Shown here one piece after another: positions 1 to 5,360 of a DNA stretch of 7,922 nucleotides. The translations under genes and the position numbers were made by a program. The DNA is taken from NCBI GenBank assembly GCA_002478885.1, contig DLKC01000009.1, positions 1-7,922 of the forward strand, given 5' to 3'. Position 1 is the first letter of the stretch; every line of letters starts with the position of its first letter. This stretch comes from Chitinophagaceae bacterium UBA7600 (GTDB taxonomy: Bacteria > Bacteroidota > Bacteroidia > Chitinophagales > Chitinophagaceae). A model generated the notes under the pieces. The model worked only from the letters and a program-made list of their open reading frames with translations. It did no database searches and was not told where the DNA came from.

Positions 1-21
1 GAGTGACACAACGAAGATGAG
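1..21 (+). repeat. Short intergenic repeat, copy A (may be cut by window edge)
   Basis: The first 21 bases match 2615-2635 at 19 of 21 positions, sharing GAGTGACACAA, then GAAGA, then GAG. Both copies lie on the same strand in the non-coding leader of a permease gene, 35 bases (this copy) and 63 bases (the other) before the ATG. The left boundary cannot be seen because the window begins here. The match is read directly; the idea that it belongs to a dispersed genomic repeat family is inference. Confidence 0.6.
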
Positions 22-55
22 TTAAGAACAAAAGTTAAGTGCAAAAAATATACTT
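22..55 (+). other. A-rich leader of permease 1
   Basis: This 34-base stretch is A-rich, with AAAAAA at 43-48 just before the start codon, and has no convincing Shine-Dalgarno sequence. That is common in Bacteroidota, where A-rich leaders often replace SD pairing. I found no match to the Bacteroidota -7 box TAnnTTTG here, so any promoter for permease 1 lies upstream of the window. Confidence 0.4.
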
Positions 56-2458
56 ATGTTAAAGAATTATTTAATAGTAGCACTTAGGCATTTTAAGAAA
101 CACAAATTATTTGCGGCAATAAATATGCTTTGCCTTGCGATAGGAATTACTTTCTCCATGGTGATTGGCGTCTATGTTCTAAACCAGGAGGCCATTAACA
201 GCAACCTGGGCGATGTGAATAACCAGTATTTTTTGAAGACTATTTTTAAACAAAAAGACCTCGGCCTTGATATTGTAAGTGTTTCACCGCTTGCTAAAGC
301 TGCGAAAGAAGCATATCCCACGCTTGTGGAAAATTATTACCGGTACAACCCTGTAACGAACGTGGTTTCTTCTGGTGACAAACACTTTAAGGAAGATATT
401 GCCATCGGCGATACCACCCTGGTTTCGATGTATAATTTCCCACTCGTTTATGGCAACAGCAAACAGGCATTCATCAATAACAACGCTGCGGTGATTACCG
501 AAAGTTTTGCCGTGAAATTGTTTGGAACAAAAAACGCGATTGGCAAGCCCCTGAGCATTCAAACAACAGTTGCAGGGATTGAAGATAACTACATTGTTTC
601 CGCAGTATTGAAAGATATTCCCTACAATTCTGTAACGGGGGTTATCCAGGGTAATTACAGTGTATATATACCTACTTCAGGCAGCAGGTTTTTTAGCGGT
701 GGCGATCCATCTGAGGGGTGGGATAATTTGAATGAACTGAGTTTTTTAAAGTTAAAGCCCGGTGTTGATGCAAAGACCGTTATTCCGTTGTTAAACGGTA
801 TGATCAGAAAATATAGCTCCGATTTTGTCTGGAAAAACCTTTCAGCAAATATGGTTCCTGTAAAAGATTATTATTTGAATGACAATGATGGCGCGGTAAA
901 AAAAATGATGTTTATTTTATCATTGATTGCGGTATTTATTTTATTAATGGTGATCATCAATTTTGTGAACATCAATATTGGCACATCCACGTATCGCTTA
1001 AAGGAAATTGGGTTGCGCAAAACCTTTGGCAGTGCAAGGAAGCAGGTGATGCGGCAGTTTATTATTGAATCGATGGCGCTGACTTTTTGCGCGGCTTTAA
1101 TATCTGTTGGATTGTACCAATTATGTATCCCCCTTTTTTCAGAAGTTCTTAATGCATCGCTGCCATCTTTTTTTCAGTTCAGCATGGTACAAATCGGGTT
1201 GCTGTTATTGCTGGTTATCACAATAGGGTTGCTTGCAGGGATCTACCCGGCATTTGTGTTAAGTAAAACCAATCTCATAAACGCGGTAAAGGGAAAAGTC
1301 GATAATGCAACAGGAGGCCTGGCGCTAAAGCGCGGACTGCTCGTTGTGCAGTTTTCATTGGCTGTATTTGTGTTCATCTGCACATTGAATGTATCGAGGC
1401 AGGTTTCTTATATTTTTAATAAGGATATTGGTTATAGTAAAGATCAGTTAATGGTTATAACCGCATTTCCAAAACAATGGGATAGTGCGGGAGTGTTAAA
1501 AATGGAAACCATTAAAAAAGGCCTCCTGAAACTGCCTGATGTAAAAGATGCATCGCTTGTTTTTGACCTTCCTGAAAGCACGCCTTTTGGGCGCATTATC
1601 CTATACCCGCCTAAGTCTGTAAACAAAACAGATCAGGTAAATTTGCCGGTTGCAACAGCCGATGAAGACTACGCAAAAACATTTGGAATAGAAATGAAAG
1701 CAGGATCATTTTTTGGCGATGATAAGAATGGAATAGTATTGAACGAAACTGCCGTTAAGCAACTTGGCCTGGACAACGGGAATGCCGTTGGTAAAATTAT
1801 TACAACGCCTGCTGCGGGTTCCGGCTTAACCATAACGGGTGTAATGAAAGACTTTAATTTTTCGACTTTGCAGGACAAGATTGGGCCAATTGGCTTTGCC
1901 CATGTAAGCACGGGTAACACTTACCGGTATCTTGTGGTAAAGCTTAACGGGAAGAATATTCCATCAACGATTCAGCACATAAAATCGGAATGGAAATCAT
2001 TCGCCCCCTCTGCGCCATTTGACTACACGTTCATGGACGAAAAATTCACTTCGCTTTATAAATCTGAATTGCAATTGCAAACTGCTGCCAATATTGCGAC
2101 TATCCTTAACATCATAATCGTACTGCTTGGCATTATCGGTGTCGTCGCTTTCATGCTCAATAAAAGAAACAAGGAAATAGCGGTGCGCAAAGTGCTCGGC
2201 GCCAACGCCGGCAATATTATTTTACTGTTCGTAAAAGAATATGCGCTGTTGATCATTATTGCAAACATTCTGGCGTGGCCATCGGCTTATATGATGACCG
2301 AGCGGCTGTTGCAAAACTTTGCTTATCGCGTGGAGCAAAATATTTTGCCTTATGTGATCGTGCTGGCGTTTATTGCGTGCATATCATTTGTGCTTATTGC
2401 AACGCAGTGTTTTAGAACGGCAAGGGCAAATCCTGTGAAAAGTTTGAGAACCGAGTGA
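56..2458 (+). CDS. Double MacB/FtsX-type ABC transporter permease (paralogue 1, divergent)
   Basis: An 800-residue inner-membrane permease lacking an ATPase domain; no Walker A or ABC signature is seen. Order by eye: TM1 about 19-43; first periplasmic MacB-PCD-like domain about 45-275, with the family pattern FPLVYGN...VITES..KLFG..NAIGK at about 128-164; TM2 284-305; cytoplasmic coupling loop KEIGLRKTFGS 316-326; TM3 331-355; TM4 376-403; TM5 424-445; second periplasmic domain about 446-670, with FGIEMKAG and LNETAVKQLG; TM6 676-700; second coupling loop KEIAVRKVLGA 706-716; TM7 720-745; TM8 761-785; C-terminal NPVKSLRTE. The start is supported by the N-terminus MLKNYL, matching MFKNYF and MIRNYL in the two downstream genes. 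Unlike them it lacks the DELSYDR motif after TM1 (QEAINSNLGD instead) and the IHLYS motif before TM2, so it is a more distant paralogue. By family it would couple ATP hydrolysis by a separate NBD to periplasmic movement for export or signalling. Substrate unknown. Reading frame intact. Confidence 0.93.
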   Translation: MLKNYLIVALRHFKKHKLFAAINMLCLAIGITFSMVIGVYVLNQEAINSNLGDVNNQYFLKTIFKQKDLGLDIVSVSPLAKAAKEAYPTLVENYYRYNPVTNVVSSGDKHFKEDIAIGDTTLVSMYNFPLVYGNSKQAFINNNAAVITESFAVKLFGTKNAIGKPLSIQTTVAGIEDNYIVSAVLKDIPYNSVTGVIQGNYSVYIPTSGSRFFSGGDPSEGWDNLNELSFLKLKPGVDAKTVIPLLNGMIRKYSSDFVWKNLSANMVPVKDYYLNDNDGAVKKMMFILSLIAVFILLMVIINFVNINIGTSTYRLKEIGLRKTFGSARKQVMRQFIIESMALTFCAALISVGLYQLCIPLFSEVLNASLPSFFQFSMVQIGLLLLLVITIGLLAGIYPAFVLSKTNLINAVKGKVDNATGGLALKRGLLVVQFSLAVFVFICTLNVSRQVSYIFNKDIGYSKDQLMVITAFPKQWDSAGVLKMETIKKGLLKLPDVKDASLVFDLPESTPFGRIILYPPKSVNKTDQVNLPVATADEDYAKTFGIEMKAGSFFGDDKNGIVLNETAVKQLGLDNGNAVGKIITTPAAGSGLTITGVMKDFNFSTLQDKIGPIGFAHVSTGNTYRYLVVKLNGKNIPSTIQHIKSEWKSFAPSAPFDYTFMDEKFTSLYKSELQLQTAANIATILNIIIVLLGIIGVVAFMLNKRNKEIAVRKVLGANAGNIILLFVKEYALLIIIANILAWPSAYMMTERLLQNFAYRVEQNILPYVIVLAFIACISFVLIATQCFRTARANPVKSLRTE

Positions 2459-2614
2459 AATGCCTCCGTCTTAACCGTACAATGAGTGTTCTTTTTGATA
2501 CAGGCTTGTGCTACGTTTATCTCTGACTGTTTTATGCTCAACTAATGGATGCTGGCATATCGGTTGTTGATGTTGAAGGCAGGCTTTGTTGCTTAATGAG
2601 CAGAACGTACATGG

Positions 2615-2635
2615 GAGTGACACAAGGAAGAAGAG
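2615..2635 (+). repeat. Short intergenic repeat, copy B
   Basis: This copy matches bases 1-21 at 19 of 21 positions, differing at the 12th (C to G) and 18th (T to A) bases. It lies 63 bases before the ATG of permease 2, on the same strand as copy A. On its left are CAGAAC and GTACAT (2601-2612), which also appear in the same order in the reverse complement of the element at 5211-5246. Identity stops abruptly to the right of base 2635. Confidence 0.6.
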
Positions 2636-2686
2636 CAGCGATAAGAATCCGGGTACACTAAATCAGAAACATATTCCCTTAAAGTT

Positions 2687-2694
2687 AGAAGAGA
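2687..2694 (+). promoter_or_regulatory. Possible Shine-Dalgarno of permease 2
   Basis: The purine run AGAAGAGA ends 4 bases before the ATG at 2699. It is the only SD-like stretch among the three starts, and it supports the chosen start, which also gives the conserved N-terminus M-[LFI]-[KR]-N-Y. SD use is weak in Bacteroidota, so its importance is uncertain. Confidence 0.35.
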
Positions 2695-2698
2695 CCTT

Positions 2699-5131
2699 AT
2701 GTTCAAAAATTATTTTAAGATCGCGGTGCGGCAACTTCAGAAACAGAAAATGTATTCTGCAATAAAAATTGGCGGCTTTGCATTGAGCATTGCTGCTTGT
2801 TTGCTGATCTCTTTGTATATAACAGATGAGCTGAGTTACGACAGGAACTGGGCTTACGCTGATCGTATCTACCGCCTGACGGGCGAATACAATATTGATG
2901 GCAAAATGCTCACCGGGGCCGACTGGCCGGCACCGATGGCAAAAGCGTTGCGTGATGAGTTTCCGGAAGTGGAAAAGTCTGGACGCTTTATGAGTGCGCC
3001 GCTCTTTGACGGTGCGGGCAATAACCAGTTGAGAAGCCTGGATGTGCAGGAAAATAGTTTTGAAAAAGGGTTTAGTTATGCAGACCAGGACATGCTCGAT
3101 ATATTGCAGGTGCCAATGGTTTATGGCGATAGGACGCATGCGTTGAGCGAACCCAACAGCATGGTTATTTCAAAAAGCAAAGCGGATAAATATTTCCCCC
3201 GTCAAAACCCCGTGGGTAAATTAATGATCCTTAACAATGACAAGGCAAAGACTTATAAGATCGGTGGCGTAATGCAGGATTTTCCGGCCACTTCGCACAT
3301 TCATTTTGATTTCTTGTTAACGATGACGGGCCACGAACTGTGGCCGGGCGAACAAACAAACTGGATGGCGAGCAACTACCCGGTTTATGTATTACTAAAG
3401 CAGGGAACCGATGTTGCAAAATTCCAGTCAAAATTAAAGGCAATACTCACCAAATATTATGTTCCTGCCCTTAAAGCCGGCGGAGATGTAACGGCAGTTG
3501 GAATTGCGAGCAAGGCCAAACTGCTGGTTCAGCCAATAACAGCAATTCATCTTTATTCATCAGGTATTGAAGATGGCCTCGACAAAAGCGATATAAAATT
3601 TGTTTGGTTATTTGGCGCGATTGCCGCGTTTATTTTGGTGATTGCATGCATCAACTTCATCAATCTTTCCACTGCAAAATCTGCCAACCGCGCAAAAGAA
3701 GTTGGCTTGAGAAAAGTTGTAGGCTCTTATCGCGGCGGGCTCGTAAAACAGTTTCTTACAGAATCTCTGTTGTTTAGTGTTTTGTCTTTTGCGCTGGGAT
3801 TGGTGATAGCTATGCTGCTCCTGCCATATTTTAACCAACTCTCGGGTAAATCTTTAACCATACCATGGGCTGCCTGGTGGTTGCTGCCGGTTATGATCGG
3901 CTCAGCCATTTTTATAGGGGTGATTGCAGGCTTATACCCGGCTTTTTATTTGTCATCCTTTAAACCGATCAATACATTAAAAGGCCAGCTAAGCAAGGGC
4001 AGCAGGAATGCAGTGTTAAGAAACGGCCTGGTAGTATTCCAATTCACCACGTCGATCATCCTTATTATCGGAACGCTGGTTATCTACAACCAGACACAAT
4101 ATTTACTCAATAAAAATGCTGGCTTTGATAAAGACCAGGTGTTGCTCGTGCAGGGAACAAATACACTTGGCGACAAAACCGAAGCTTTTAAAAATGAATT
4201 ACTCAAATCTTCACAGGTTAAATCGGTTTCAGTGTGCGACTACCTGCCCATCACCGGCACCAAGCGCGATGGAAACACATTTTACAAAGAGGGAAAAATA
4301 AAAGAAGACATTGGCGTGGGCAGCCAGAAATGGCGAGTGGATTATGACTACCTGCAAACGATGGGTATGCATATGCTGCAGGGAAGATATTTTTCAAAAG
4401 ATATGGCTTCAGATTCAGGTGCGACGGTTATTAATAAAAAGATGGCCGATGAGCTTGGTTTGAAAAATCCTGTCGGCCAGCGTATTGTCAATGGTTGGGA
4501 AACATGGACTGTAATCGGCGTAATCGACGACTTTAATTTTGAATCTATGCGGCAGGCTGTTTCACCGCTTTGCCTTGTATTGGGCGATAATAATTCTTCA
4601 ATAGTTTCTGTGAAGATCAGTGGTGCAGATACAAAAAGTGTGGTGAGCTATGTAACCGCGGTATGGAAAAACTTTGCACCAAACCAGCCGGTACGTTACA
4701 GCTTTCTCGACGAGAGTTTTGAAAACATGTATGCCGATGTACAGCGCACGGCAAGCATTTTCACCAGTTTTGCTATTCTGGCCATCATCATCGCATGCCT
4801 CGGTTTGTTTGCACTCTCCGCATTCATGGCAGAGCAGCGCAATAAAGAGATCGGTATACGCAAAGTGCTTGGCGCAAGCGTAAGCGGCATCACGGCAATG
4901 CTCTCAAAAGACTTTGTAAAGCTGGTGATCATATCAATTGTAATTGCTACACCCGTTGCGTACTGGGCAATGACAAAATGGTTGCAAGACTTTGCTTACC
5001 GCATTTCCATCAGTTGGTGGATGATCGCCGTAGCTGGCCTTGCGGCAATATTGATCGCCTTGCTCACCATAAGTTTTCAATCGATTAAAGCGGCCCTGGT
5101 TAACCCGGTCAGGAGCCTGAGGTCTGAGTAA
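2699..5131 (+). CDS. Double MacB/FtsX-type ABC transporter permease (paralogue 2)
   Basis: An 810-residue inner-membrane permease of the fused double-FtsX type without its own ATPase. Order by eye: TM1 21-43; family signature DELSYDR...ADRIYRLTGEY 43-65; first MacB-PCD-like periplasmic domain about 45-295, with VPMVYGD...ALSEPNSMVISKS and NPVGK (about 138-174) and IHLYS near 283-287; TM2 301-323; coupling loop KEVGLRKVVGS 333-343; TM3 348-375; TM4 393-420; hinge FKPINTLKG 421-429; TM5 442-464; second periplasmic domain about 465-680, containing DDFNFESM near 610; TM6 685-710; coupling loop KEIGIRKVLGA 716-726; TM7 736-758; TM8 773-795; C-terminal NPVRSLRSE. The full family plan and signature residues are present, so it looks functional. 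It resembles paralogue 3 more than paralogue 1, most visibly over the last 130 residues. The gaps of 240 and 229 bp on either side argue against translational coupling. By family it transmits ATP-driven motion to the periplasm; substrate and partner ATPase cannot be named. Confidence 0.96.
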   Translation: MFKNYFKIAVRQLQKQKMYSAIKIGGFALSIAACLLISLYITDELSYDRNWAYADRIYRLTGEYNIDGKMLTGADWPAPMAKALRDEFPEVEKSGRFMSAPLFDGAGNNQLRSLDVQENSFEKGFSYADQDMLDILQVPMVYGDRTHALSEPNSMVISKSKADKYFPRQNPVGKLMILNNDKAKTYKIGGVMQDFPATSHIHFDFLLTMTGHELWPGEQTNWMASNYPVYVLLKQGTDVAKFQSKLKAILTKYYVPALKAGGDVTAVGIASKAKLLVQPITAIHLYSSGIEDGLDKSDIKFVWLFGAIAAFILVIACINFINLSTAKSANRAKEVGLRKVVGSYRGGLVKQFLTESLLFSVLSFALGLVIAMLLLPYFNQLSGKSLTIPWAAWWLLPVMIGSAIFIGVIAGLYPAFYLSSFKPINTLKGQLSKGSRNAVLRNGLVVFQFTTSIILIIGTLVIYNQTQYLLNKNAGFDKDQVLLVQGTNTLGDKTEAFKNELLKSSQVKSVSVCDYLPITGTKRDGNTFYKEGKIKEDIGVGSQKWRVDYDYLQTMGMHMLQGRYFSKDMASDSGATVINKKMADELGLKNPVGQRIVNGWETWTVIGVIDDFNFESMRQAVSPLCLVLGDNNSSIVSVKISGADTKSVVSYVTAVWKNFAPNQPVRYSFLDESFENMYADVQRTASIFTSFAILAIIIACLGLFALSAFMAEQRNKEIGIRKVLGASVSGITAMLSKDFVKLVIISIVIATPVAYWAMTKWLQDFAYRISISWWMIAVAGLAAILIALLTISFQSIKAALVNPVRSLRSE

Positions 5132-5210
5132 GCCCTGCGAATAGTAAATGCCGGGTGTTCACTGACAGGTAAAAGAATTTTTTGAGCCAAACCGGTGAAC
5201 AGGTATTTAG

Positions 5211-5246
5211 CTTTTGTTGCGTCGCACGCTTGTACATCCTGTTCTG
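5211..5246 (-). repeat. Probable inverted, diverged copy C of the intergenic repeat
   Basis: Read on the reverse strand this stretch gives, in order, CAGAAC, GTACA, GTG, then CGACGCAAC and AAAAG. Copy B shows CAGAAC, GTACA, GTG, ACACAAG and GAAG in the same order, with small insertions or deletions. The resemblance to copies A and B is partial and found by eye, so the call is tentative. The orientation is opposite to copies A and B. Confidence 0.35.
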
Positions 5247-5330
5247 GTCTCAGCTCGCAGAATAGGTCCGCATTGCGGCAGGCAAAAGAAGAAGAGGTAA
5301 TAAAAAACAGTAACATCATATTTTGAATCG

Positions 5331-5345
5331 GCCGCAACAGGCGGC
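5331..5345 (+). promoter_or_regulatory. GC-rich hairpin in the leader of permease 3
   Basis: GCCGC (5331-5335) and GCGGC (5341-5345) form a perfect five-pair all-GC stem around the loop AACAG. It ends 15 bases before the ATG at 5361 and is followed by an A-rich stretch, not a T-run, so it is not an intrinsic terminator for this strand. It could be a leader structure affecting translation or mRNA stability. The left arm could instead pair with TTGCGGC at 5273-5279. Regulation is inference; a chance stem is possible. Confidence 0.3.
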
Positions 5346-5360
5346 ACAAACAAAAAAACT

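Larger units (their letters stand above)
2459..2698. other. 240-bp intergenic region between permeases 1 and 2
   Basis: No coding region is supported; a reverse-strand reading frame reaching in from gene 1 is an antisense shadow. No hairpin followed by a T-run is seen after the permease 1 stop, so no intrinsic terminator is called. The region contains repeat copy B near its right end and a loose direct echo: CAGGCTTGT near 2501 and CAGGCTTTGT near 2580. TACGTTTA at 2512-2519 matches 7 of 8 positions of the Bacteroidota -7 box TAnnTTTG, but the nearest TTTG is only 14 bases upstream, so it is not called a promoter. Confidence 0.5.
5132..5360. other. 229-bp intergenic region between permeases 2 and 3
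   Basis: No gene is supported. A 90-codon reverse-strand frame (5077-5349) spans it, but it runs into the permease 2 coding end and part of it is just the translated repeat at 5211-5246. No intrinsic terminator follows the permease 2 stop: GTTCAC and GTGAAC could pair, but the loop is long and no T-run follows. TTTG (5181-5184) and TAGCTTTT (5208-5215, 7 of 8 match to TAnnTTTG) are 23 bases apart, at the edge of Bacteroidota promoter spacing; this is suggestive only. The right end has a GC hairpin and then an A-rich leader without SD before the ATG at 5361. Confidence 0.5.

Noticed and set aside
898..905. Run of eight A in permease 1 (GTA AAA AAA ATG), a possible slippage or frameshift site
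   Set aside because: The frame is intact through the run, the gene is full length, and no downstream stimulatory structure or useful alternative frame was seen.
2494..2519. TTTG...TACGTTTA as a Bacteroidota-type promoter for permease 2
   Set aside because: The -7 box matches only 7 of 8 positions, the spacer is 14 bases against the usual roughly 17-23, and it would lie about 180 bases from the start.
2663..3139. A 158-codon reverse-strand frame antisense to the start of permease 2, and similar frames of 120-121 codons inside permease 3
   Set aside because: They lie opposite well-supported permease sequence, have no family resemblance, and are rich in residues expected from reading the complement of coding DNA.
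5181..5215. TTTG-N23-TAGCTTTT as a promoter for permease 3
   Set aside because: Spacing is at the upper limit and the -7 box has one mismatch. Such matches are common by chance in AT-rich gaps, so it is noted but not called as a feature.
5077..5349. A 90-codon reverse-strand reading frame spanning the gap between permeases 2 and 3
   Set aside because: It overlaps the permease 2 coding end, part of it is translated repeat (copy C), it has no recognisable domain, and its hydrophobic start looks accidental.
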